Source: Bifidobacterium breve
GTDB taxonomy: Bacteria; Bacteroidota; Bacteroidia; Cytophagales; UBA9547
Length of the DNA stretch: 6,488 bases
NCBI GenBank assembly: GCA_943325655.2
Contig: CALPQG020000157.1
Location: forward strand, 1 to 6,488
Direction of reading: 5' to 3'
Positions 1 to 5,917 of the stretch are shown one piece after another (within the stretch, counting starts at the first letter, position 1; every line of letters begins with the position of its first letter). Made by a program: the position numbers and the translations under genes. The notes below the pieces were generated by a model. That model saw nothing but the letters and a program-made list of their open reading frames with translations. It was not told the origin of the DNA and did not search any database.

Positions 1-1
1 G

Positions 2-664
2 GAATGGACCACTGCCACTAAACTATTGGCCATTGTTGCCAATGTGAGGGGTGCGGAACAAGCAGTAGCCTTTGATAAAATTACTTATTTAGGTTTCCCC
101 CTATCCATTTCTGAAACCTTTCAACAACGTAATACCAACGCCTCTATTGCTGAAGCGTTACAAACAATAGCCACCATTCAAGAGCTGTGTTTAAAACACC
201 ATAAAACCTTGGTCGTGTACCTTTCTATGAGTTTTGGCAATCCTTATGGTGACGATTACAGTGTACAATATTTGGTGGATTTTACAGCCAAACTGGCTAG
301 ATTGGGCGTTCAGATTGTCGCTCCTTCGGACACGGTAGGTTCATCAACGCCTATATTGATCAAGAATGTTTTTGAAATGTTAATTCCTGCCTTTCCTGAA
401 ATTAATTTTGGAGCACATTTACATGCTACCCCTGATACCCATTTGGAGAAACTTGAAGCCGCAGTAGAAGCAGGTTGTCGAAGATTTGATGGTGCCATTC
501 GAGGTTTCGGTGGTTGTCCGATGGCAAGTGATGCATTAACAGGCAACATTTCTACTGAACATATTATTGACTATTTTGAAAATAAAAATGTAGCTTTGGG
601 AATTAATCAACACGCATTTCAACAAGCCTACGATTTGTCGGCAAAGGTATTTCAATATGAGTAA
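2..664 (+). CDS. Hydroxymethylglutaryl-CoA lyase, 3' part (5' end outside window)
   Basis: This is the C-terminal 220 residues of a DRE-TIM-barrel lyase that cleaves 3-hydroxy-3-methylglutaryl-CoA to acetoacetate and acetyl-CoA, the last step of leucine degradation, in the cytoplasm. The frame is open from base 2 with no stop, and residues such as KLLAIVANVRGAEQAV before the first internal start-like codon (TTG at 26) fit the family, so the gene begins upstream. Visible family features are ISETFQQRN (the GASE..(T)KKN region of the human enzyme), the metal-binding HLH at 414-422 (human HCHD), the catalytic cysteine in GFGGCPMA (Cys codon 515-517; human Cys266 in GLGGCPYA) and the metal-ligand Asn region TGNIST. 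The N-terminal RD metal/catalytic motif lies outside the window. The Asp after the second His is Ala here. The stop overlaps the next start by 8 bp, so the genes are probably co-transcribed. Another member of the HMGL-like family is possible, but the C-terminal GGCP motif favours HMG-CoA lyase. Confidence 0.9.
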   Translation, partial: EWTTATKLLAIVANVRGAEQAVAFDKITYLGFPLSISETFQQRNTNASIAEALQTIATIQELCLKHHKTLVVYLSMSFGNPYGDDYSVQYLVDFTAKLARLGVQIVAPSDTVGSSTPILIKNVFEMLIPAFPEINFGAHLHATPDTHLEKLEAAVEAGCRRFDGAIRGFGGCPMASDALTGNISTEHIIDYFENKNVALGINQHAFQQAYDLSAKVFQYE

Positions 665-1391
665 AATTCAAGTAGATATATTTATTCCTTGTTTCATCGA
701 TCAGATGTATCCTGAAACAGGTTTTAATATGGTAAAAATTTTGGAAGCACTTGGTTGCGAGGTATTTTACAATGCTGAACAAACCTGTTGTGGTCAACCA
801 GCTTACAATGCAGGTTTCTTTGACGATGCTACAGAAGTTGCCACGAAATTTTTAAATGAATTCAAAAACGAAAAAAGATACATCGTCACTCCTTCCGGTT
901 CTTGCACGGGAATGTTGAAAAATGGTTATTCAACCTTGATGAAACAAACCCCAAACTTACACCAATGTAGGTTGATGCAAAAAACGGTTTATGAGTTCAC
1001 CCAGTTTATCACTGAAATACTTAAAGTGGATAAAATCCCGGGGGCAAAATTAAATGCCAAAGGAACTTACCACGATGCTTGCAGTGCTTTGAGAGAATGT
1101 GGCATCAAAGCAGGTCCAAGAACTTTACTGAGCAATGTAGAAGGCTTGGAGATGGTGGAGATGAATGATGTAGAAACCTGTTGTGGTTTTGGTGGAACAT
1201 TTTCGGTGAAATACGAACCCATTTCTGTAGCCATGGCCGAACAAAAAGTAAACAATGCACTAGACACTGAAGCTGAATACCTTATATCCACAGACACTTC
1301 CTGTTTGATGCATTTAGAAGGCTATATGCAAAAACAAGGGAAGAAAATTAAAGTAATGCATATTGTAGACGTTTTAGCTTCAGGTTGGTAA
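657..1391 (+). CDS. LutA/YkgE-type (Fe-S)-binding cysteine-rich protein
   Basis: This is a 244-residue protein built from two cysteine-rich CCG domains, the whole length of a typical LutA/YkgE protein. Domain 1 has Cys12, Cys44-Cys45-Gly46 (TCCGQPAYNAG) and Cys83 (SGSCTGM). Domain 2 has Cys142 (YHDACSALRECG), Cys175-Cys176-Gly177 (TCCGFGGTFSVKY) and Cys216 in SCLMHLEGY. All expected ligands are present. In heterodisulfide reductase HdrB such domains carry non-cubane Fe-S clusters, and in LutABC they form part of an L-lactate oxidation complex. The start ATG lies inside the end of the HMG-CoA lyase gene, and an AAAGG at 643-647 may serve as ribosome binding site. The downstream gene begins one base after the stop. 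The usual partners LutB (ferredoxin-like) and LutC are not downstream, so a lactate role is not established. It could serve another oxidoreductase whose genes are elsewhere or upstream of the window. Confidence 0.9.
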   Translation: MSKIQVDIFIPCFIDQMYPETGFNMVKILEALGCEVFYNAEQTCCGQPAYNAGFFDDATEVATKFLNEFKNEKRYIVTPSGSCTGMLKNGYSTLMKQTPNLHQCRLMQKTVYEFTQFITEILKVDKIPGAKLNAKGTYHDACSALRECGIKAGPRTLLSNVEGLEMVEMNDVETCCGFGGTFSVKYEPISVAMAEQKVNNALDTEAEYLISTDTSCLMHLEGYMQKQGKKIKVMHIVDVLASGW

Positions 1392-1392
1392 T

Positions 1393-1926
1393 ATGAATAA
1401 TGATAACCAAGCGTTCTTAACGCAATTGTTTGAGGAAGACATTTATTTAATTCTTAAAGATGATGTAAATCATCTTGAAGAGAACGCAGTTGCTGAAATA
1501 AAAACAAATCCTGTTGCCCTACCAGAAAAGAAAGTTGAAGCCGTCGAATCATTGACGGTGGTAAATTTCTTGGGCCAAAACAAAAAACAAATTTTAATCA
1601 TTTTATCCAATCAGGGAAATGACATTTGTACTGCTTCCAACCTTGACTTTTTAACCAAAATATTGAATGCCATCAAACTATCTTTAGACGATGTGGCACT
1701 CATCAATGAAAGTGGATTTGACAGTAAAAAACACCTTTTACCTCCTTATCAACAATTGGTTAGTTTCGGTGCAGCATCTTTCTTAACGGCTCAATCAATG
1801 GCTACACCTACAGCTAAATACATGACGAGCAAAACATTATTACATGCCGACAGTATTGAAATGGTTCAGGCTGACGTGACCTTAAAAAAACAATTGTGGG
1901 GAGCATTGCAACAAATGTTTTTATAA
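1393..1926 (+). CDS. Uncharacterised 177-aa protein, possibly UDG-fold / DNA polymerase III psi-like
   Basis: I do not recognise a named family. The protein has no signal peptide, membrane segment or cysteine motif, so it is probably cytoplasmic. Residues 1-20 form a short amphipathic start (FLTQLFEEDIYLIL), followed by a charged, probably flexible linker at about 21-52. The remainder reads as an alpha/beta domain: a strand KKQILIIL (64-71), a helix DFLTKILNAIKLSLDDVALIN (85-105), a strand QLVSFGA (121-127), and a C-terminal LLHADSIEMVQAD then TLKKQLWGALQQMF (149-176). This order parallels family-4 uracil-DNA glycosylases (helix plus 'GL..dDVyitN', 'i..lG..A', 'HPa.l...p..K...W..L') and the E. 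coli psi subunit HolD (LVSDVLRALTVSPDQVLQL, then RANPTARAALWQQI). Glycosylase catalytic motifs and Fe-S cysteines are absent, so if homologous it is a non-enzymatic relative. The resemblance was judged by eye. The gene starts one base after the LutA-like stop, implying translational coupling. The coding call is firm; the functional one is not. Confidence 0.8.
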   Translation: MNNDNQAFLTQLFEEDIYLILKDDVNHLEENAVAEIKTNPVALPEKKVEAVESLTVVNFLGQNKKQILIILSNQGNDICTASNLDFLTKILNAIKLSLDDVALINESGFDSKKHLLPPYQQLVSFGAASFLTAQSMATPTAKYMTSKTLLHADSIEMVQADVTLKKQLWGALQQMFL

Positions 1927-1941
1927 TTTTCATTAAAATAT

Positions 1942-1971
1942 TTTGTATTTCATTTTCGTTTTTTACCTTTG
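1942..1971 (+). promoter_or_regulatory. Bacteroidota-type sigma-A promoter for the lamin-tail gene
   Basis: TTTG (1942-1945) lies 18 bases before TACCTTTG (1964-1971). The second box matches the Bacteroidota -7 consensus TAnnTTTG exactly, and the first matches the -33 TTTG. Transcription would start near 1976-1980, giving an unusually long leader of about 145 nt before the ATG at 2122. The leader is very AT-rich, and I see no convincing riboswitch or GC-rich hairpin in it, only a weak pairing of AAAATC with GATTTT around 2046-2070. I also see no GC-rich terminator for the upstream operon between 1927 and 1941. The site was found by matching the consensus and has not been tested. Confidence 0.6.
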
Positions 1972-2121
1972 GGTAATTGTTTAAGTAAATTCTTTTTAAT
2001 GTCATTCTTTAAATAACTGGTATCAACAACCGTTCAAGATTAAAAAAAATCATTTACTTATTTTAGATTTTAAAAAACCAATAATCAAATTTAATATTTA
2101 CTTTTATAATGCTTTTTTACT

Positions 2122-2952
2122 ATGAAAAAAATCTTCTACAAAGTATTCGTTTGTTCTTTTTTAGACATTGCTGCTTTTTTATTTTGCTACAATTCACAAG
2201 CCCAAGTAGTTATCAATGAAGTATATTACAATCCCGCCAGTGGACTTGCGGGAGATGCCAATGGTGATGGCATCAGAAGTGCTTCTCAGGATGAGTTTGT
2301 AGAAATGGTCAACACCTCCGCCAATACCATCAATATTTCAGCCTGGACGTTGGCTGATGCAGATGGCATTTGTTTCACTTTTCCTGCCAACACCAATTTA
2401 TTACCACACCAGGCAGTGCTTGTTTTTGGAGGCGGACAACCCTCCGGAGAATTTGGAAACGCGCAGGTATTTATCAAAAGTTTAGGGCTAAACAATGCGG
2501 ACAATTCAGTCATACTTCGCAACAGTACTGCTCAAAAAATAGACAGTATGGCCTACAAAACCAATGATGGGGTAGGTTGCTCACTTACTAAAAGTCCAGA
2601 CCTCACAGGAAATTTTGAAGCATTTTCAAAAATAGGAAACGGCAATATATTATTCTCACCAGGTCAAACTACAGATTTACAACCCTTTGTTTCCAACTAC
2701 ACGGATATTGAAAATGAATGGAGTACTACCAGTTTTAAATTTTATCCCAATCCCGTTTCAGGAAGCCTGTTTTATGATTATGAAGAAGATCATTTGTTGA
2801 AATTTAGCCTGGTAGATATTTACGGAAAAGTGGAAAATCTACATTACGATGCCACCAAAATTCTCCTTCCATCATCACTTTCATCCGGAATATACTGGCT
2901 AAAAGTGGACACCTCAAAAGGAGTCATTATTCGTAAAATATTTTTACTTTAA
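2122..2952 (+). CDS. Secreted lamin-tail-domain protein with T9SS type A sorting domain
   Basis: This 276-residue protein is likely exported by the Sec pathway and then delivered to the cell surface or medium by the type IX system. Residues 1-27 form a signal peptide (MKKIFYK, a hydrophobic stretch, then NSQA|Q). The mature N-terminal Gln is common in Bacteroidota exported proteins and can be cyclised. Residues 29 to about 150 look like a lamin tail domain: VVINEVYYNP, DEFVEMVNTSANTINISAWTLAD, PHQAVLVFGGG and LNNADNSVILRN, with an inserted DANGDG turn that resembles a calcium-binding loop. A linker follows. Residues 206-276 match a T9SS type A C-terminal sorting domain: FKFYPNPVSGSL, LVDIYGKV, LPSSLSSGIYWLKV and a C-terminal basic-hydrophobic RKIFLL. 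Lamin tail domains often adorn secreted nucleases and adhesins, but no catalytic domain is present, so a surface-binding role is inference. The gene stands alone between a promoter and a terminator. Confidence 0.88.
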   Translation: MKKIFYKVFVCSFLDIAAFLFCYNSQAQVVINEVYYNPASGLAGDANGDGIRSASQDEFVEMVNTSANTINISAWTLADADGICFTFPANTNLLPHQAVLVFGGGQPSGEFGNAQVFIKSLGLNNADNSVILRNSTAQKIDSMAYKTNDGVGCSLTKSPDLTGNFEAFSKIGNGNILFSPGQTTDLQPFVSNYTDIENEWSTTSFKFYPNPVSGSLFYDYEEDHLLKFSLVDIYGKVENLHYDATKILLPSSLSSGIYWLKVDTSKGVIIRKIFLL

Positions 2953-2958
2953 AACAAA

Positions 2959-3003
2959 TAAAAAATCGATGCCTACAAATAAAGTGAAGGCATCGATTTT
3001 TTA
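2959..3003. terminator. Bidirectional intrinsic terminator between convergent genes
   Basis: A perfect 16-bp inverted repeat pairs 2959-2974 with 2988-3003 around a 13-nt loop. Its GC-containing core is ATCGATGCCT / AGGCATCGAT, and it is flanked by six A on the left and six T on the right, so a U-run follows the hairpin in both directions. It starts 6 bases after the stop of the lamin-tail gene and lies 40 bases beyond the stop of the opposing M3 peptidase gene, which makes it a sensible shared terminator. Confidence 0.88.
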
Positions 3004-3008
3004 CTTTA

Positions 3009-3039
3009 AGGTCGACGAGGTTTGAAACCTCGTCGACCT
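3009..3039. repeat. Perfect 31-bp palindrome (REP-like element)
   Basis: Two 15-base arms, AGGTCGACGAGGTTT (3009-3023) and its exact reverse complement (3025-3039), surround a single central G at 3024. It lies 5 bases after the terminator and 4 bases short of the M3 peptidase stop codon (3044-3046). It is GC-richer than its surroundings and has no U-tract, so it is not a classic terminator. The compact palindrome hugging a gene end suggests a dispersed REP-like repeat, which needs genome-wide copies to confirm. It could also stabilise the 3' end of the peptidase mRNA. Confidence 0.75.
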
Positions 3040-3043
3040 CGCA

Positions 3044-4765
3044 CTACTTACATTTAGCCAATTCTAGTTTTACAAAATCCATCAATTCTTTGATGTAAGG
3101 AGCCGAAAAATCAAATTTGATTCCTGCAGTTTCATATACATTTTTAATGGATTTTGAATAACCCAGACTTAAAGCATTCATGTAATTTTTCAATCCTTTC
3201 TCTGGATTTTCTTTGTAGTTTTTCCAAACTGCAATTGCGCCTAATTGTGCCATTCCGTATTCAATATAATAAAACGGCACTTCATAAATATGCAATTGTT
3301 TTTGCCAAATGTTGTCTTTGTATTTTTGCAAGCCGTCCCAGTCTACTACTTTTGATGCAAAACGAGAATATGTTTCATTCCAAGCTTTGGTGCGATCTTC
3401 ATGCGTATGGGTTGGATTTTCATACAGCCAATGTTGGAATTTATCAATCGTAGCCACCCATGGAAGCGTATCCATAATATGTTCTAAATGTTCTGATTTA
3501 GCACGTTTCAAATCTGCTTCGTTAGGAAAAAACAAATCCCAATGGTCCATAGTAATCAACTCCATAGACATGGAAGCCAGTTCGGCAATTTCAGAGGTTA
3601 GTCCCCTATAAGTATTTAAAGGCAATGGAATGGTTAAAAAAGATTGTGCCGCATGTCCACCTTCATGGATCATGGTAATAAGGTCCTGAAGCGTAGAAGT
3701 GGCATTCATGAAAATAAACGGAACGCCAATTTCATCCAAAGGATAGTTGTATCCGCCTGGTGATTTTCCTTTTCTAGATTCTAAATCCAAATGTCCCATG
3801 GCCTTCATGGTTTTAAGACAATTGCCCAAATAAGGATGTAACCTATCGAAACAAGCAATGGTTTTTTCCAGTAAATCTTCTCCTGAAGTAAAAGGAACCA
3901 AGGCGGGTAAATTATGACTATCCACCGCCAAATCCCAGGGTCTTAAAGCATCCAACTGTAAGGAGTCTTGTCTTTCCAGAGACAATTGGTTTAAAAGAGG
4001 AACTACTTCCTGCGCTATGGCTTCATGAAAAGTAAAGCAATCTTCCGGAGTATAGTCATATCGCCCCATGGCGGCAAACATATAGTCTCTGTAGTTTTCA
4101 AAACCTGCATTTTGCCCTACTTGATCTCTTAGGCCAATCAACAAAGTCAATAAATCATCCAAGGCTATTTTGTCCTGAAGTCTTCTTTCCTGAATAAGCC
4201 TGTAAATTTTCTCACGCAAACCGCTGTCGATTGATTGCAATTGCACTCCAGCTTGCTGTAAGGTAAGTTCTTCGCCTTCAATAGTAAGCGTCATGGCACC
4301 AGAAATTTTGCCATACGTTTGTTGCTCCGTCTGCATCTCCGTAAAAAGAGGAATGTTTTCTTCCCTAAAAATCTGTGCATTGGTTTGCATTTTTTTTCGA
4401 AGCAATTCAAATCCTTTTCCTTCCAATTGTGCCAAATAAGGTAGTGCCAGCACTTTCTTATCCAACTCATTGGCTATAGGGGAAATATGAGGGTCAATTT
4501 CAGCAATGAAATAATTAAAACTGTCTCTATATTCCTCATTTTCAGTATAACAAGTCATTTTAATATACCTCCAACCGGCATCTTCCTCCAAAGCAGATTC
4601 TAATTCACTCCTATCGAGTAACCACTGGTTGAGCGATTCTTTGCTATCAATTGCTCTTGCCAGCAAAAGTTTGAAATAGGGTTCTATATTCTCCCAAACA
4701 GTTACCTTAAAATCTTCTTTAAGAAATGTTCTTTTTCTCCTTACAGGAATGGTAATTGCAGTCAT
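3044..4765 (-). CDS. M3 family oligoendopeptidase (PepF-like zinc metallopeptidase)
   Basis: This 573-residue cytoplasmic zinc peptidase is predicted to degrade short peptides. The family signature is MIHEGGHAAQSF: His367 and His371 of HEGGH bind zinc and Glu368 is the catalytic base. Glu395 in ELASMSME matches the third ligand by its spacing of 28 residues from His367 (29 in thimet oligopeptidase). Near the C-terminus, HIYEVPFYYIEYGMAQLG (492-509) supplies the conserved His and Tyr residues that stabilise the transition state in M3 enzymes. The N-terminal part (RRKRTFLKEDFKVTVWENIE, then DRSELESALEEDAGWRYIKM) is typical of the family of about 550-570 residues, so the protein is complete. There is no signal peptide. 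The start ATG at 4763-4765 gives the expected N-terminus. I found no TAnnTTTG promoter box upstream on this strand; the upstream gap is the repeat cluster. The gene appears monocistronic and ends at the bidirectional terminator. Confidence 0.94.
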   Translation of the reverse strand: MTAITIPVRRKRTFLKEDFKVTVWENIEPYFKLLLARAIDSKESLNQWLLDRSELESALEEDAGWRYIKMTCYTENEEYRDSFNYFIAEIDPHISPIANELDKKVLALPYLAQLEGKGFELLRKKMQTNAQIFREENIPLFTEMQTEQQTYGKISGAMTLTIEGEELTLQQAGVQLQSIDSGLREKIYRLIQERRLQDKIALDDLLTLLIGLRDQVGQNAGFENYRDYMFAAMGRYDYTPEDCFTFHEAIAQEVVPLLNQLSLERQDSLQLDALRPWDLAVDSHNLPALVPFTSGEDLLEKTIACFDRLHPYLGNCLKTMKAMGHLDLESRKGKSPGGYNYPLDEIGVPFIFMNATSTLQDLITMIHEGGHAAQSFLTIPLPLNTYRGLTSEIAELASMSMELITMDHWDLFFPNEADLKRAKSEHLEHIMDTLPWVATIDKFQHWLYENPTHTHEDRTKAWNETYSRFASKVVDWDGLQKYKDNIWQKQLHIYEVPFYYIEYGMAQLGAIAVWKNYKENPEKGLKNYMNALSLGYSKSIKNVYETAGIKFDFSAPYIKELMDFVKLELAKCK

Positions 4766-4805
4766 CTTTACTATTTGTTATAGATTGAATATATTATGCT
4801 AAAAA

Positions 4806-4840
4806 CATGGCTCATGACTTTCATGGCTCTTCATGGCTCT
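4806..4840. repeat. Short direct repeats, CATGGCTC units
   Basis: The decamer TCATGGCTCT occurs twice head to tail (4821-4830 and 4831-4840), and its core CATGGCTC also occurs at 4806-4813. The last copy runs into the palindrome that starts at 4839. Replication slippage is a simple origin; no function is evident. Confidence 0.75.
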
Positions 4841-4861
4841 TCCGAATTTGCAATTCGGAAG
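4839..4861. repeat. 23-bp palindrome, 10-3-10 layout
   Basis: The arm CTTCCGAATT (4839-4848) and the arm AATTCGGAAG (4852-4861) are perfect reverse complements around TGC. No U-tract follows on either strand, so it is not a standard terminator. It belongs to a cluster of palindromes upstream of the M3 peptidase gene that share a TTTGNAA-like centre. Confidence 0.75.
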
Positions 4862-4864
4862 TAC

Positions 4865-4924
4865 TATCGTAGGATTTGTAATCCGACCCCTTCACTATAT
4901 AAACGGATTGCAAATCCTGCGATA
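4865..4924 (+). repeat. Long imperfect inverted repeat, 21-bp stem, each arm itself palindromic
   Basis: Bases 4865-4885 pair with 4904-4924 around an 18-nt loop (4886-4903). Nineteen pairs are Watson-Crick. The other two (4870 with 4919, 4879 with 4910) are T with G, which become G-U wobbles if the + strand is transcribed but A-C mismatches in the - strand RNA. Each arm contains its own small palindrome: GGATT-TGT-AATCC (4872-4884) and GGATT-GCA-AATCC (4905-4917). The region could therefore fold as one long hairpin or two short ones. Two copies of one palindromic repeat in opposite orientation, as in bacterial REP pairs (BIMEs), would produce this layout. Confidence 0.75.
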
Positions 4925-4927
4925 CGG

Positions 4928-4950
4928 ATTCGACAATGCAATTGTCGAAT
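4928..4950. repeat. 23-bp palindrome, 10-3-10 layout
   Basis: The arm ATTCGACAAT (4928-4937) and the arm ATTGTCGAAT (4941-4950) are perfect reverse complements around GCA. It has the same arm and loop lengths as the palindrome at 4839-4861 but different arm sequences. The left arm could equally pair with the second copy of the right arm at 4957-4966, created by the adjoining tandem repeat. Confidence 0.75.
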
Positions 4951-4974
4951 AGCACAATTGTCGAATAGCACAAT
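4940..4974. repeat. 16-bp tandem repeat, two full copies
   Basis: AATTGTCGAATAGCAC occurs twice without spacer (4940-4955 and 4956-4971), followed by the first three bases of a third copy (4972-4974). It duplicates the right arm of the neighbouring palindrome and ends 10 bases from the stop of porD. Slippage or recent duplication is likely, so the copy number may vary between strains. Confidence 0.85.
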
Positions 4975-4984
4975 ATCATTTAAG

Positions 4985-5917
4985 CTAATTCGGCTTGATA
5001 ATCTTTTCGTATTTACTGGCTTTTGTAGGATCTACGGTTCTTAAAATGTCGTAAGCTTTTTGTTTTTCTTCCGTGGTTCCTTCACTAAAAATTCCGATGA
5101 GTTCATTCTCTTTGGCGTTAAAAAATGCACGTATCAAAATTGTGGCGGGTTTAATGTCATTTACTTTTTTGATTTTAGCCAATACGTCTAAAATTTTAGT
5201 TCTTGCAGCTACAGGATCTTTCTCAAATTCATCTAAAGCCAAACGGTGGTAGGTATAAGCACCTTCTCTTATAGGTTGCATTTGGGCATTATTCAAATTT
5301 TCACATAACCAATATCGGTTTTGTTGGTTTTGAAAAGCTTGCCATCCAGCATCAGGAGCTGCTTGTGCACCATTTACAATTTTCTGCGCTTTTTCAAAAT
5401 GTGGATTCCCGCCAAATTTCGAAAAACTATCATAATCAATTCCTAAAAAAATATACGCATAATAAGCACAAAGCGCCGTTAAGTTATCTGTATAGGAATT
5501 GTCATTGTAAATCATTTGTTGCCCGGGAAGGTAGGTAAAATCAAAGTTCTGGTCAATATAATTGAGCAACAAAGATTCATAAGTGGTCCCAAAAACTGGT
5601 CGGGAACATTGAATCTGCGCATTTGCTTTGTATGCATACAGAACGGGAGATTCCGTGATATTAATCATGATGTTGCAAATAATTTTTTCACTTTCACGAA
5701 ATTGATCATTCGTCCACTTATTACTTGTAGAATTGATAAACTGTGAAATCGCATTTTGCATTTCTGCCACGTATGCTTTGTCCAAAGACGAGCCTGTTGC
5801 GGTACTTTTCAATTGCTCTGTACTTATAATAACAGTACATTTTAATTCCTGAGCTAGCGCATGGAATGCCGAAGAGATGATAAATACCAGTAAAATTATT
5901 CTTTTAAAACAAACCAT
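4985..5917 (-). CDS. porD: Type IX secretion system protein PorD (DUF4835 family)
   Basis: This 310-residue exported protein belongs to the DUF4835 family, whose members are named PorD in the Bacteroidota type IX secretion system; its exact mechanical role in secretion is not well defined. A signal peptide covers residues 1-22 (basic KR, hydrophobic ILLVFIISSAF, then ALA|QELKC), so the mature protein is periplasmic or outer-membrane associated. The mature start QELKCTV, the motif KWTNDQFRESEKIICNIMIN (67-86), IQCSRPVFGTTY (102-113), ALCAYYAYIFLGIDYDSFSKFGG (148-170), HFEKAQKIVN (173-182), RYWLCENLNN and YTYHRLALDEF match the family layout from end to end, so the gene is complete. Its ATG directly follows the coaBC stop codon (TAAATG), implying shared transcription and translational coupling. 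No own promoter is visible. The stop is followed by the repeat cluster rather than by a U-tract terminator. Confidence 0.88.
   Translation of the reverse strand: MVCFKRIILLVFIISSAFHALAQELKCTVIISTEQLKSTATGSSLDKAYVAEMQNAISQFINSTSNKWTNDQFRESEKIICNIMINITESPVLYAYKANAQIQCSRPVFGTTYESLLLNYIDQNFDFTYLPGQQMIYNDNSYTDNLTALCAYYAYIFLGIDYDSFSKFGGNPHFEKAQKIVNGAQAAPDAGWQAFQNQQNRYWLCENLNNAQMQPIREGAYTYHRLALDEFEKDPVAARTKILDVLAKIKKVNDIKPATILIRAFFNAKENELIGIFSEGTTEEKQKAYDILRTVDPTKASKYEKIIKPN

Noticed and set aside
310..549. Antisense open frame of 79 codons in the HMG-CoA lyase gene
   Set aside because: It is a shadow of a strongly conserved enzyme region carrying the HLH and GGCP motifs.
1927..1941. Terminator for the upstream three-gene operon
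   Set aside because: The only inverted repeat (ATTTT / AAAAT) has no G or C in the stem and would be too weak to be credible.
2286..2567. Open frames on both strands inside the lamin-tail gene
   Set aside because: They overlap the conserved lamin tail domain in other frames and have no independent coding signal.
3154..3611. Two overlapping + strand open frames of about 100 codons inside the M3 peptidase gene
   Set aside because: They lie antisense to a well-conserved peptidase sequence and their translations look random, rich in Ser, Cys and Phe.
4839..4861. Intrinsic terminator for porD
   Set aside because: The hairpin is perfect, but no T-run follows it on the - strand. It is also about 120 bases past the porD stop, with other palindromes in between.
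4806..4974. CRISPR array
   Set aside because: Repeats are 10-21 bp, of different sequences, and are palindromic or directly abutting. There are no regular 30-40-bp spacers and no cas genes nearby.
4796..5044. An 82-codon open frame on the + strand across the repeat cluster
   Set aside because: Most of it is translated palindromes and tandem repeats (recurring ICNP, IANP and NCRIAQLSNS-like peptides) and its end overlaps porD antisense. It has no family resemblance and no promoter or ribosome binding site.
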